A DNA stretch of 64,000 bases from Candidatus Methanophagales archaeon. Its GTDB lineage: Archaea > Halobacteriota > Syntropharchaeia > Alkanophagales > Methanospirareceae. This document shows positions 9,131-18,656 of the stretch, piece after piece. The stretch lies in NCBI GenBank assembly GCA_024699715.1, contig JANPRD010000006.1, positions 1-64,000 of the forward strand. The letters are read 5' to 3'. Position 1 is the first letter of the stretch; the number at the start of each line of letters is the position of its first letter. The notes below the pieces were generated by a model. It searched no databases. It worked only from the letters and a program-made list of their open reading frames with translations, and was not told the origin of the DNA. Both the position numbers and the translations under genes were made by a program.

Positions 9131-10446
9131 AAGGAGGATTTTGCAGGTTGCTTTGGATGTTCTTGAGATAGAAAGGGCATTAGAAATAGGGAGAGAGAGC
9201 GTGGAAGGCGGTGCAGACTGGCTTGAAGCAGGCACACCTCTCATAAAAAGCGTTGGTATGGATGCCATCCGAGCATTAAAGAGGGAATTTGCGCCGAAGG
9301 GTGTGAAAATCGTTGCAGACATGAAAACTGTGGATACAGGTGCGATTGAAGTTGAGATGGCAGCGAAATCAGGTGCGGATGTCGTTATAATTTTAGCAGT
9401 TTCAGATGATTCCACAATAAAAGATGCGGTCAGAGCAGCTCGTAAGTATGGATGTGAGCTCATGGTGGACATAATAAATGTGAGTGAGCCTGTGAAGAGG
9501 GCGAAAGAGCTTGAGAATATGGGTGTTGATTACATCTGCGTGCATGTAGGGATTGACCAGCAGATGGTTGGTTTGGACCCTTTGGAGTTGCTGCCGAAAA
9601 TTGCGAATGAAGTGAGTGTGCCTCTCGCAGTTGCGGGCGGAATAGACGAGCGTAAAGCGGCGGATGCAGTGAAATTGGGTGCTGAAATAGTGATTGTTGG
9701 CGGTAATGTGACGAGAGTTGCGAATGTATGCGAGGCTGCTCGTAGGATTAGGCAGAGCATGGACGCTGCGCTGCGTGAAATAGAGGGTGAGCGTGCAAGA
9801 GGAGCGATTGAGAGCGAGAGATGGAAGAAAGAGCGGGATGAAGAGATTCGTGAGATATTCATGCGAGTTTCAACGCCGAACATCTCGGATGCGATGCATC
9901 GTAAGGGAGTTATGCGAGGCATAAAACCGCTTTTCCCTTGCAAAATCGTGGGAAAGGCAGTGACTGTGCAAACATTTGAGGGGGACTGGGCGAAGCCTGT
10001 TGAAGCCATAGATATTGCATCCGAAGGAGATGTTCTCGTTATTAAGAGCGGTGCGAGCGTTGCTGTCTGGGGAGAGCTCGCATCTTTGAGCTGCAAGCGT
10101 AAAGGGATTGCAGGTGTCGTGATTGACGGTGCGGTGAGGGATGTTGATGAGATAAAAGAGATGAAATTTCCCGTTTTCGCATCTGATTTCGTGCCGAATG
10201 CAGGCGAGCCGAAAGGGTTTCGGAGAGATAAATGCGGAAATCATCTGCGGAGGTCAAGAAGTGAAGCCGGGTGATTGGATTGTCGGCGACGAGAATGGTG
10301 TTGTTGTCGTGCCGAAGGAGCGGGCTTACGAGATTGCGAGGCGAGCTTTAGAGGTTTTCAAGGCGGAGCAGCGCATAAGAGAGGAAATCAGACGGGGTAA
10401 AACGCTCTCTGAAGTCCTCTCGCTTGAGAAGTGGGAGAAAAAGTAG
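9120..10446 (+). CDS. hps: 3-hexulose-6-phosphate synthase fused to RraA-like domain (one frame break)
   Basis: Bifunctional protein of the ribulose monophosphate route. The Hps domain (residues 1-210) has [42 protein letters not shown] and [25 protein letters not shown]. It makes or cleaves hexulose-6-phosphate and supplies ribulose-5-phosphate in archaea lacking the oxidative pentose route. The second domain ([16 protein letters not shown] ... [14 protein letters not shown]) is RraA/HMG aldolase-like. The reading frame breaks near 10212-10222 (AAAGGGTTTCGG): the first ORF ends in [12 protein letters not shown], while the +1 frame continues naturally as [20 protein letters not shown]. Dropping one base restores about 441 aa. 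Sequence error or recent mutation are both possible. Confidence 0.88.
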
Positions 10447-10547
10447 AGCAGAAGACTCTTGAAATGGCGAAAAACTCAAGCAGAAAAATTTTAGTGTGGC
10501 AGGTTTATGAATTATTCGCTCTAAAATCGCTCTAAAATAACAAAAAA

Positions 10548-11024
10548 CTAAAACAAGACATGAATAATACCCATGCAGGCGAGTGTTGTGAGGACGCCAG
10601 CAATCATGACGCCGACAAGTATTGCGGCGAAAGCGTGGTGGCGGGGAATTCCGAATGTGAAGGCGACTGCACAGCCCGTCCAAGCGCCCGTCACGGGCAA
10701 AGGAATCGCAACAAAAGGAATCAGGGCAAGCGCACCGTATTTGCGGACTCTTTCGCTCTGCCTCTGCGTTCTTGCGAAAAGCCACTCAAAAAAAGCATCA
10801 AAAATCGCATACTTCTTGCGAAGCCACTCCGATACTCGCTCAAGAAACAGAAGAATAGGCAAAACAGGAATCATATTTCCCACAATAGATAGCAGAAAAG
10901 CCTCCACATAACCCATTTTAAATCCGAAAACTGCGAGTGGAATGGATGCCCGCAGCTCTCCAAAAGGAACCATCGCAGTAAATATCACAAATACGCACCT
11001 CAATACCTCCTCACTTGAAATCAT
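10548..11024 (-). CDS. Small multi-drug export family membrane protein (COG2426)
   Basis: Integral membrane protein of 158 aa with about four hydrophobic segments. It contains the family signature MVPFGELRASIPLAVFGF near the N-terminus and ALIPFVAIPLPVTGAWTGC in the second half. Despite the family name, transport activity is not well established. Its promoter appears to be TTTTATAAAAG on the minus strand near 11045-11057, divergent from sepS. A frame-broken paralogue lies at 21.3 kb. Confidence 0.82.
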   Translation of the reverse strand: MISSEEVLRCVFVIFTAMVPFGELRASIPLAVFGFKMGYVEAFLLSIVGNMIPVLPILLFLERVSEWLRKKYAIFDAFFEWLFARTQRQSERVRKYGALALIPFVAIPLPVTGAWTGCAVAFTFGIPRHHAFAAILVGVMIAGVLTTLACMGIIHVLF

Positions 11025-11063
11025 CGGCGTTTCATAAAATTTTCTTTTATAAAATTTTTGGTG

Positions 11064-11076
11064 CTATTTAAATATT
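11064..11076 (+). promoter_or_regulatory. TATA box of sepS
   Basis: CTATTTAAATATT is centred about 32 bp upstream of the SepRS start codon at 11102. This spacing suggests a leaderless or near-leaderless transcript. The divergent COG2426 gene has its own TATA-like TTTTATAAAA about 20 bp away on the other strand. Confidence 0.5.
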
Positions 11077-11101
11077 ACGGGCTAAAATAAAATGAAAGCG
11101 G

Positions 11102-12673
11102 ATGAGGTTTGACACGGAGCGAATAAAGGAGGAAGTTCGCAAGGATTTTGAGCATGCTTGGCTGCAAGGAGTGAGATATGTAGCTGAAAGGGAAGTGGAT
11201 GAAAGATTTCCGAAGTCAAGAGTAAGGGTTGGCAAGTCGCATCCTATTTTTGACACGATTCAAAGGTTGCGAGAAGCATACATTCGTCTCGGCTTTGAGG
11301 AGGTCGTGAACCCAGTTTTCGTGAGCGATGAAGATGTGAAGAAGCAGTTCGGTAAAGAGGCGTTGGCGGTGCTTGACCGCTGTTTTTACCTTGCGGGACT
11401 GCCACGCCCAGACATCGGCATCTCAGAAGAGCGGGTGAGAATGCTTGAGGAACGCATCGGGAAAAAGCTCAGAGAAGAGGAAGTTGAGGCGTTGAGAAGC
11501 ACATTACACAGATACAAGCGAGGCGAGTTGGACGGAGACGACCTTGTGAGTGAAATTCGCAACGCTTTAAATGTTGAAGACACCGTAGTTACGAGGCTTC
11601 TTGACGAAATTTTTCCTGAAATGCGTGAGTTGAAGCCAATTGCAACGAGCATGACGCTCCGTAGCCACATGACTTCAGGCTGGTTTCTCACCCTTCAGGC
11701 AATTTGGGACAAGAAGCCACTGCCAATCAAACTATTCTCTGTGGACAGATGCTTCCGAAGAGAACAGAAGGAGAGCGAAAACAGGCTTCGCAGCTACTAC
11801 TCTGCGAGTTGCGTGCTTTGTGATGAGGAAATCAGCATTGACGACGGCATGGATGTCGCTTTTCAACTGCTCTCTCAGTTCGGCTTCTCAAAAATAAAGT
11901 TCAAGGAGGATGAGAAACGCTCAAAATATTACATTCCTGGGACGCAAACGGAAGTGTTCTGCTGGCATCCCCGCAGAAAAGAATGGGTGGAAGTCGCAAC
12001 TTTCGGCATTTACTCGCCCACTGCGCTCGCTCAATACGACATTCCGCTGCCTGTGCTGAATTTAGGCTTGGGAGTTGAGCGATTGGCGATGATTTTGTAT
12101 GATTATTCGGATGTTCGTGAGCTTGTTTATCCGCAGTTCTACGCAGATTGGCACCTGAACGACTACGAAATTGCATCTCAGATTCGCATAGACAAGAAAC
12201 CTTCAACAAAAGAGGGTGAAGAAATTGCTAAAAGTATTGTTGAAGTGTGCATGAAGCATGGGAATGAGCCTTCACCTTGCGAATTCCTTGCGTTTCGTGG
12301 CGTCGTCTGCGGTCGCAGCATGGAGGTTTGGGTTGTTGAGCCGGAGGAGAACACACGCCTCTGCGGTCCCGCATTTTTGAATGAGGTCGTTGTGCATGAC
12401 GGCTCTGTGCTTGCGGTTCCTCGTGAGGAGAAGTGGCGGAAATTGTTTGAGGACGGCGTCTCAACGAACATTCGCTTCTTAGATGCTTTCGCTTCGCTCG
12501 CAGCTCATGAAATTGAGAGAGGCGCTGAGAAAGTTAGGGTGCGAATAGTGCGCAGTGCAGCCGACATTAACATTAAAATTGGGGATGTTGTCGTGAGATA
12601 TGCGACATCAAAGGGAAAAAAGATTGATATTAGGGGACCTGTTTTCATTACTGTCGTTGCAAAAGAGATTTAA
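11102..12673 (+). CDS. sepS: O-phosphoseryl-tRNA(Cys) synthetase (SepRS)
   Basis: Class II aminoacyl-tRNA synthetase that charges tRNA-Cys with phosphoserine, the first step of the indirect Cys pathway of methanogens and relatives. The 523 aa length is right. Family stretches seen: KSHPIFDTIQRLREAYIRLG (start of the core), IATSMTLRSHMTSGWFLTLQ (phosphoserine-binding region), DRCFRREQKES (motif 2) and LGLGVERLAMILYDYSDVRE (motif 3). The C-terminal domain resembles an anticodon-binding module. SepCysS, its partner, is not in this window. The gene supports a methanogen/ANME/Archaeoglobi-type host. Confidence 0.95.
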   Translation: MRFDTERIKEEVRKDFEHAWLQGVRYVAEREVDERFPKSRVRVGKSHPIFDTIQRLREAYIRLGFEEVVNPVFVSDEDVKKQFGKEALAVLDRCFYLAGLPRPDIGISEERVRMLEERIGKKLREEEVEALRSTLHRYKRGELDGDDLVSEIRNALNVEDTVVTRLLDEIFPEMRELKPIATSMTLRSHMTSGWFLTLQAIWDKKPLPIKLFSVDRCFRREQKESENRLRSYYSASCVLCDEEISIDDGMDVAFQLLSQFGFSKIKFKEDEKRSKYYIPGTQTEVFCWHPRRKEWVEVATFGIYSPTALAQYDIPLPVLNLGLGVERLAMILYDYSDVRELVYPQFYADWHLNDYEIASQIRIDKKPSTKEGEEIAKSIVEVCMKHGNEPSPCEFLAFRGVVCGRSMEVWVVEPEENTRLCGPAFLNEVVVHDGSVLAVPREEKWRKLFEDGVSTNIRFLDAFASLAAHEIERGAEKVRVRIVRSAADINIKIGDVVVRYATSKGKKIDIRGPVFITVVAKEI

Positions 12674-12781
12674 ATAAACAAAAGCGTGGCGTAAGGGCTG
12701 GAAGAATCAAACTTTTTGAAGTATTTGAAAATTTAGCGTGCAACTTGCGAGCCTGCGATACTATGAATTGTTGTGCGGGAA

Positions 12782-13330
12782 TTAAAGCACTTTTTGCATG
12801 ACTATTGCACCTTCACCGTCCCAGTAGTAGAAGGGTATGTATCCTATTTCGGTGAAATTCATGCTTTTGTAGAGGTTTTGAGCGATGAAGTTGCTCTCTC
12901 TCACTTCCAATCTGACGAAGGACTTGCGTAGTCGTCGCAGTTCGTTCAGTGCAGCCCTTAACAAAGCCTTACCGATGCCCATGCCACGATGCTTCGGGTG
13001 GACGGCGAGGGCAAAAATCCTGCTCGCAACAGCAGAAAATGGGACTGCAACGATGAAACCGACAACTTCTGCGTTTCTCTCCGCCACGAGAAACACTTCC
13101 GCATAAGCGCCCACCTCGCCTGCCCCGCTGACTGCTGTTTTTAGACCTGCAAGCTCTGCGTAAATTTCAGCGGAACCGCCGAGAAGCGAAGCTCGGTCTA
13201 TCTCAACCACGCTCTTCAAATCTTCAGCCCTGAAATCCCTTATTTTGATTGTGACACCCTTCGTGGTGCGCAAGTTCATGCTCCTTGCTCTGCTCCTTCC
13301 TGCCTCCATAGCCTCCGCAGCAAGCGACAC
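12782..13330 (-). CDS. GNAT acetyltransferase (RimI-like)
   Basis: N-acetyltransferase with an acetyl-CoA binding motif VHPKHRGMGIGKALLRAAL and a following RLRKSFVRLEVRESNFIAQNLYKSMNF segment, typical of RimI/Naa10-type enzymes that acetylate protein N-termini. The GTG at 13330 has AGGAGG upstream; the ATG at 13279 (MNLRTTKGV) also has a plausible RBS and would remove 17 residues of Ala/Arg-rich sequence. It lies 15 bp downstream of the chorismate mutase gene and is probably co-transcribed with it. Confidence 0.85.
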   Translation of the reverse strand: MSLAAEAMEAGRSRARSMNLRTTKGVTIKIRDFRAEDLKSVVEIDRASLLGGSAEIYAELAGLKTAVSGAGEVGAYAEVFLVAERNAEVVGFIVAVPFSAVASRIFALAVHPKHRGMGIGKALLRAALNELRRLRKSFVRLEVRESNFIAQNLYKSMNFTEIGYIPFYYWDGEGAIVMQKVL

Positions 13331-13345
13331 CTGCGAGACTTCCTC

Positions 13346-13687
13346 CTAATCTTTCTTCTCTTCCATGTTCCATTCTTCCTCTATTCTCAGCGTGTATTTC
13401 ACAATTTCAGAGCCTATTTGCATGAACATTTCCTCGCAAATGTCCTTAATCCTCTCATTTACTTTCATTTCCACACACATACTCAAATTTTCTGCACGCT
13501 CCCTCCACTTTCCTATCACTTCCCGCTCTCTTTCGGCATCAGAAATCGGCTTTTCCAGTCTCTTCTTCGCCTCTCTCGCAGAAATAGCGAGTTCAATTCG
13601 CCTGAAAAGGAGTTTCGCAATCTCATCATCTATTTTGTCTATTTGACGCCTTATTTCTTCAAGTTTGCGCTTTTCCGCTTCCTGCAT
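13346..13687 (-). CDS. AroQ-type chorismate mutase
   Basis: Converts chorismate to prephenate for Phe/Tyr synthesis. The helical AroQ core is visible: EIRRQIDKIDDEIAKLLFRR, ISAREAKKRLEKPISDAERE and the final helices. The track ORF (172 aa) starts far upstream in a Pro/Ser-rich stretch that crosses the promoter. A TATA box sits at 13731-13742, so the transcript should begin near 13710, making the ATG at 13687 (MQEAEKRKLEE) the best start; ATG 13729 would fall before the transcript start. This gives 113 aa, right for a monofunctional mutase. Confidence 0.85.
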   Translation of the reverse strand: MQEAEKRKLEEIRRQIDKIDDEIAKLLFRRIELAISAREAKKRLEKPISDAEREREVIGKWRERAENLSMCVEMKVNERIKDICEEMFMQIGSEIVKYTLRIEEEWNMEEKKD

Positions 13688-13730
13688 CTGTGCTTTTTCT
13701 GCCTCCTTCGCCTCCGAGTCTGTGTGCATC

Positions 13731-13742
13731 CCAATATTTATA
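13731..13742. promoter_or_regulatory. Shared bidirectional TATA element
   Basis: CAATATTTATAG on the plus strand and CTATAAATATTG on the minus strand are both usable TATA boxes. They lie between the chorismate mutase gene (minus) and mgtE (plus, with a strong AAAAGGAGG RBS before ATG 13773). Spacings of about 25-45 bp to the two starts fit both directions. Confidence 0.45.
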
Positions 13743-13772
13743 GGGAAAGGGGGTAAAAAAGGAGGTTGCGAG

Positions 13773-15223
13773 ATGCTCGCAGGAGTAGAAGAGAGCGGGA
13801 GCGATGTTGAACCGCCGAATAGTTGCTTCTTAGCAGAGATGAGGGGCGGCGTTGAGGGATGCACTTACGAAAGCCGTGCGGTAGCAGGTGCAGGACGGGT
13901 GCTGCGGAGGAGGAGGGATTACGAGTGGATGGTAGAGGTGGTGTGGAATGGAAAAGGAGCGTGCTACCTCACAGGCGCTCACGACTTCGCTGCGTTTGAG
14001 TGCGAGGGAGGAATTTCTGCGGGAGTCTTCAGACATGCTTCGCCAGTCTTCGCTCTCTCTTCTCCTCTGCTCGCTCACGGGGCTGCTCGCAGGCATCGTC
14101 TTCGGTTCAATGGCGGAAATGTTGAAGATGCTGCCCGGTCTGCTCATTTTAATACCGCCTGCGAACGACATGCGTGGAAATATCTACGGTGCGATGGTAT
14201 CAAGGCTCGGAACAGCGATGCATGTCGGCACATTTTCACCCTCACTGAGCGACAAAAATGGGGTTTTACGCCAAAATTTGCTCTCTTCTCTCAACTTAAT
14301 GCTCTCTTATTCTGTTATTTTAGGCGTTCTCGTCGTGATTTTTGCTGATATTTTCCACATATGCACACAATTTCCCTGTGGGAACTCATCCTAATTTCAG
14401 TCTTATCAGGGCTGATCTCAGCTTCTTTCCTGCTTTGGATTGCGGTTGCCATTTCTGTCGCAGGATACCGAAGAAATTGGAACATAGACAATTTCTCATC
14501 ACCAATAATCACGGCAGCAGGCGATTTAGTGACGATTCCTTCGCTATATTTAGGTGGAATTTTTCTGCTTGAATTGAGGGAAATTGTGGGTGTTGAAAGC
14601 AGTATGAAAATTGCATGCCTTTTCTCGCTGATTTTTCTTGCATTCTCTCTCCTTCTCACGCTCAAAAACATTCGTGAGCATGGGAGACGACGCATTCTCA
14701 TTGAGAGCTTTCCTGTGCTTCTTCTTTGTGGGATTTTGGGCATCATCACGGGTTCGCTGCTTGAAGCGAGGCTGGAGCGTTTGATTGCGATTCCCGCAAT
14801 TTTCGTGCTTCTTCCTCCTTTTTAGAGGTGTGCAATGCACTCGGCGGCATACTGAGCGCACGCACATCTTCAATGCTGCACATCGGAACAATTGAGGCGA
14901 GAACGCTTCCTGAGAGGAAAATATTGTGGAACTTCGTCGCAATTTACATTCTTTCAGCGTTTTTCTTGCTCGTCGGCGCTCTCTCTTGGCTTTTAAGTTC
15001 TATTCTCGGTATGAATGCGAGTTTGTGCGATATGCTGCTTCTTTCGCTCCTTGCTGGCTTACTAAGTGCATCCTTCTTGAACTTCGCTTCATACTACATC
15101 GCCGTTTTCTCCTTCAAATTCGGATTGGACCCAGACAACGACACGATTCCTCTAATTACAAGTTTGACTGACATCTTCGGCGTGCTTTGCGTTCTCGCAG
15201 CGATGAAAATCGTTATCGGTTGA
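13773..15223 (+). CDS. MgtE-family divalent cation transporter, frame-broken
   Basis: Membrane protein with two MgtE/SLC41-type halves. First half: LPGLLILIPPANDMRGNIYGAMVSRLGTAMH. Second half: LLPPF then NALGGILSARTSSMLHIGTIE. The three ORFs joined end to end give about 480 aa with many hydrophobic helices. Frame changes occur near 13950 (GAAAAGG), at 14351-14355 (ATTTTCC) and at 14820-14823 (CCTTTTTAG). A one-base backward slip on the T runs at the last two yields ADIFPHMHTISLW and LLPPFLEVCNALGG without gaps. ATG 13773 is chosen because of its GGAGG and TATA; ATG 13948 is the alternative. Indel error is most likely, but slippage at the T runs is possible. Confidence 0.75.
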
Positions 15224-15332
15224 GCGGAAAGGAAGGGAAAGAGAGGGAAAAGAAGGGGAAAGGAGGAGAGGAGAGGAAGAAGAGAAGGGAAAAAGGAAAA
15301 GAAGGAAGCGGGTGAAAGGAGAGGAAGAGGAA

Positions 15333-17356
15333 ATGCAACTGCTGTTCATTCATGCAGACATTTTGGAGTTTGAGGCGAAGCGGAAGACGAGGTTTGCGGA
15401 GCCTCTCGCAGAGTCCGCAGAAGTCGGCGTCGGTGAGGTCAGTGGTGGTAGTAGTAGGGTCAGTGGAAAGGGCAGGGCGGAGAACGCTTTGGTCATTTTC
15501 ACAGCGGTTGAGCGGGGGGATGCTGCGGATGCTGAATTTGTTTTAGCGGAGGCGGTGAAGGAAACACGCTCAATTTTGGAGAAGGTGCAGGCGGAGAGCG
15601 TTGTTGTGTATCCTTACGCACACTTGAGCAACGAGCTCGCTACTGCGGAGGAGAGCATTGAAATACTGCGGAAGTTTGAGACTGCGTTAAGGGAGGCGTT
15701 GCGTTGCCCCGTGCTGAGAGCTCCTTTCGGCTGGTATAAGGCGTTCACGCTGAAATGCAAGGGTCATCCGCTCTCTGAACTCTCACGCAGAATACGCCCG
15801 TCAGGCGCTGTCGCCTCGTCGTCGGGGTCGGGCGGGAGTTGCGGTGGCGAGTGAGGATGTAGGCGTCGCTGCTGCGGTTGAGGTTGAGGAGGAGCGGAAG
15901 TCAGCGGCGTTGGAAGCGGAGGAGAAAGTGGCGTCGCATTTCTTCATCCTGACGCCTTCAGGTGAGGAGATACCGCCTGAGGATTTTGACTTTGAGGGCA
16001 GGGAGAACCTTTGGAAGTTCTATATTTATGAGAAGGCGAAGAGGCGAGAGGTGGAAAGAGCGCCGCCGCATGTTGAGCTGATGCGAAGGCTTGAGATTGC
16101 GGATTACGAGCCGGCTTCTGACCCGGGTAATTTGCGTTTTTATCCGAAAGGGAAGTTAGTGAAGAGTCTTATAGAGGATTTTGTGCGCTCTGCGGTGGAG
16201 GAATTCGGCGCTTCTGAGGTTGAGACGCCCTTAATGTATGGCATAATGCACCCGACTTTGAGCGAATATCTGAACAGATTTCCGGCGAGGCAGTATGAAA
16301 TCGTCGGTAAGCACGGAAAACCAGAGCTTTTCCTGCGTTTCGCCGCTTGCTTCGGGCAGTTCCTGCTTGCGAAGGACGCCTCTATTTCATACAGAAACCT
16401 GCCTTTACGCCTTTTTGAGCTCGCAGCTTCATTCAGGAAGGAGAAGCGAGGCGAGTTGGTGGGATTGAGACGCTTGAGGAAATTCACGATGCCTGACATG
16501 CACACATTTTGCAAGAGCGAGGAGGAGGCGATAGAAGAGTTCAAAAGGCAGTTCGGACTATGCATGCGTGTTCTTGAGGAAATAGGCTTCTCAAAAGAGG
16601 ACTACGAGGTCGCAATAAGATTCACTCGTGATTTCTACGAAGCTCACAGAGATTTCATTCAGGAGCTCGTGAGGATGGCAGGGAAGCCAGTTCTTGCTGA
16701 GATGTGGGAAGAGCGCTTCTTCTATTTCGTGCTGAAGTTTGAGTTCAACTTCGTGGATGCGACAGGAAAAGCATCCGCACTCTCAACTGTTCAAATAGAT
16801 GTTGAGAACGCCCGAAGGTATGGCATAAAATATGTGGATGCGAACGGTGAAGAAAAGCACCCCATCATTCTGCACTGCTCGCCGAGTGGTGCGATTGAGC
16901 GCTGCATTTACGCCCTTTTGGAGCGTGCTTTCTTGAAAATGGAGCGTGAGATCCGCTTTGCCTATGCTGCCTGTCTGGCTCTCTCCAACGCAGGTTCGCA
17001 TTATTCCAGTTGCGACGAGGCATCTGCCTCACGCATCGCAAGTTTTAAATGCCCTCAAAAACGCAGGCATCCGTGCTGACTTGGACGACAGGGAAGAGAG
17101 CGTATCTCGGAAAATCAGGGATGCGGGTCGTGAGTGGATTCCATTCGTTGCAGTCGTCGGCGACAAGGAGGTTGAGAGCGGAAAGCTCAGCGTCACAATC
17201 CGTGAGGAGTCCACAAAAGAAAAGGCGAAAATCGTTGAAATGAGCGTTTCAGAGCTGAAAGAGCGAGTTCTGCTCGCAATCAGAGGTAAGCCTTTCCGAA
17301 ATTTGCCGATTCCCGAGAAACTTTCTGAACGACCGAAGTTCGTCGGCAGTGCATGA
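15333..17356 (+). CDS. thrS: Threonyl-tRNA synthetase, archaeal type, in three frame segments
   Basis: Charges tRNA-Thr. Segment 1 ([16 protein letters not shown] ... [20 protein letters not shown]) is the archaeal D-aminoacyl-deacylase-like editing domain. Segment 2 (from about 15844) is the class II catalytic core: [40 protein letters not shown] and [19 protein letters not shown]. Segment 3 ([19 protein letters not shown] ... [15 protein letters not shown]) is the anticodon-binding domain. The second break, near 16940-16955, is restored by dropping one base ([15 protein letters not shown]). The first lies in a GC-rich linker near 15815-15850, where segment 2 has its own GTG overlapping the segment 1 stop. 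A natural split of the editing domain is therefore conceivable there, but not at the second break. Confidence 0.9.
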
Positions 17357-17429
17357 ATGAGAAGAAAGAAGGCAGCAGAGGGCGTGGGAGGGGAGCGTGT
17401 GAGCGTGTGAGAGCGTGAAAGCAGTGAAA

Positions 17430-17639
17430 TCATCCGCTGGATACCACACGAATGATTTCTATTTTGCCGCCTTCTCGCACTCTTTCGTCCTCTGGAACGG
17501 GTTCTCCGTCATGCAGAACGATGACCTCAACGGGATTCAGCCCCAACTTCTCCAAAAGGCTCTCGTAAGTCTCGCCTTCGGAAATCTCAACGCTCCTCTC
17601 TTCCTCCTTGCCTGCGAGAATTCGCACTTTCACTTCCAT
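17430..17639 (-). CDS. Ubiquitin-like small archaeal modifier / MoaD-ThiS protein
   Basis: Beta-grasp protein of 69 aa: MEVKVRILAGKEEERSVEIS, then LLEKLGLNPVEVIVLHDGEPVPEDERV. Relatives act as sulfur carriers or as protein modifiers (SAMPs), through a C-terminal diglycine adenylated by an E1-like enzyme. Here the protein ends VVSSG, so the penultimate Gly is Ser. The ATG at 17639 has GGAGG just upstream; the 142 aa track ORF is an artefactual extension across the divergent promoter. It is divergent from nifB; no E1-like gene lies in the window. Confidence 0.8.
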   Translation of the reverse strand: MEVKVRILAGKEEERSVEISEGETYESLLEKLGLNPVEVIVLHDGEPVPEDERVREGGKIEIIRVVSSG

Positions 17640-17690
17640 TTCCTCCAAAATAAAATAGTTTAAAATACGAGGAGAGGGAGATGCTAAAGC

Positions 17691-18656
17691 ATGCTGAACG
17701 CAGAGGCAAGAGCGAGCGGAGCGAGCGAGAGCGGTGAAATCGTGAGCGATGAAAATGAGCGTGTATTTGTGGAGGTAGAAGGCAGGAAAGTTCCTTTTGA
17801 CCCCACACAGCTGCGGAAGATTCAGGAACATCCATGCTTCAGCAAGGAAGCTTGCCATTTATTCGGCAGGATTCACCTTCCTGTTGCGCCGAAATGCAAT
17901 ATTCAGTGCAACTACTGCATACGCAAGTTTGACTGCGTGAACGAGTCAAGACCGGGGGTTACGAGCAAAGTTCTGACGCCTGCGGAGGCGGTTGAGCGTG
18001 TTCGTGAGGTGCTGAAGCGTGTGCATTACATAAAGGTCGTGGCGGTTGCTGGACCTGGCGAACCCCTTTTCAACGAAGAGACATTTGAGACATTCCGCCT
18101 GCTGAAGGAAGAGTTCCCTTTCCTTTTGCGTTGCGTCAGCACAAACGGCTTGCTGCTCCCCGAAAGGATTGATGATTTGCACTCGCTTGGCATCTCAACG
18201 CTCACCGTCACGGTGAATGCGGTTGACCCTAAAATAGGAAAGGATATTTACTCATTCGTTCTATACAAAGGAAAGCGATACGAGGGCGAGGAAGGAGCAA
18301 AAATTCTCATTGAAAATCAATTAGAGGGCATTAAAGAGGCAGTTAAGCGAAAAATTATCGTGAAGGTGAACACAGTTTTGATTCCTACCGTAAATGATAG
18401 GCATGTTGTTGATGTTGCTCGCAAGATTTCAAGGCTCGGAGCATATATACAGAATATTATTCCGCTAATTCCGCAGTTCAAATTCGCTCATATTCCGCCT
18501 CCTTCACCAGCAGAGAAGCGTAAGGTGCAGGAAGAATGTGCGAAGTTCATAAGGCAAATGGTTCACTGCCGTCGGTGCAGAGCGGATGCCATCGGAAAAC
18601 TCGGTAAAGACATTCAACACATGTTCAACAACGAGAAGAAGACTACAAGATGTTGA
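17691..18656 (+). CDS. nifB: NifB-type radical SAM protein
   Basis: Nitrogenase cofactor (NifB-co) biosynthesis enzyme family. It has HPCFSKEACHLFGRIHLPVA, the radical SAM motif CNIQCNYCIRKFDC, NESRPGVTSKVLTPAEA, and the later VAVAGPGEPLFN and VHCRRCRADAIGKLG with C-terminal cysteines. 321 aa, the short archaeal form without the NifX-like domain. No nifHDKEN genes are present in the window. Archaeal genomes may carry nifB away from nif operons, so it may serve a distant nitrogenase or another role. The 3' end overlaps the convergent DUF488 ORF by about 150 bp as annotated. Confidence 0.92.
   Translation: MLNAEARASGASESGEIVSDENERVFVEVEGRKVPFDPTQLRKIQEHPCFSKEACHLFGRIHLPVAPKCNIQCNYCIRKFDCVNESRPGVTSKVLTPAEAVERVREVLKRVHYIKVVAVAGPGEPLFNEETFETFRLLKEEFPFLLRCVSTNGLLLPERIDDLHSLGISTLTVTVNAVDPKIGKDIYSFVLYKGKRYEGEEGAKILIENQLEGIKEAVKRKIIVKVNTVLIPTVNDRHVVDVARKISRLGAYIQNIIPLIPQFKFAHIPPPSPAEKRKVQEECAKFIRQMVHCRRCRADAIGKLGKDIQHMFNNEKKTTRC

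Noticed and set aside
17640-17858. N-terminal extension of the modifier protein ORF
   Set aside because: It crosses the divergent nifB start and has no family match; the ATG at 17639 has a clear RBS.
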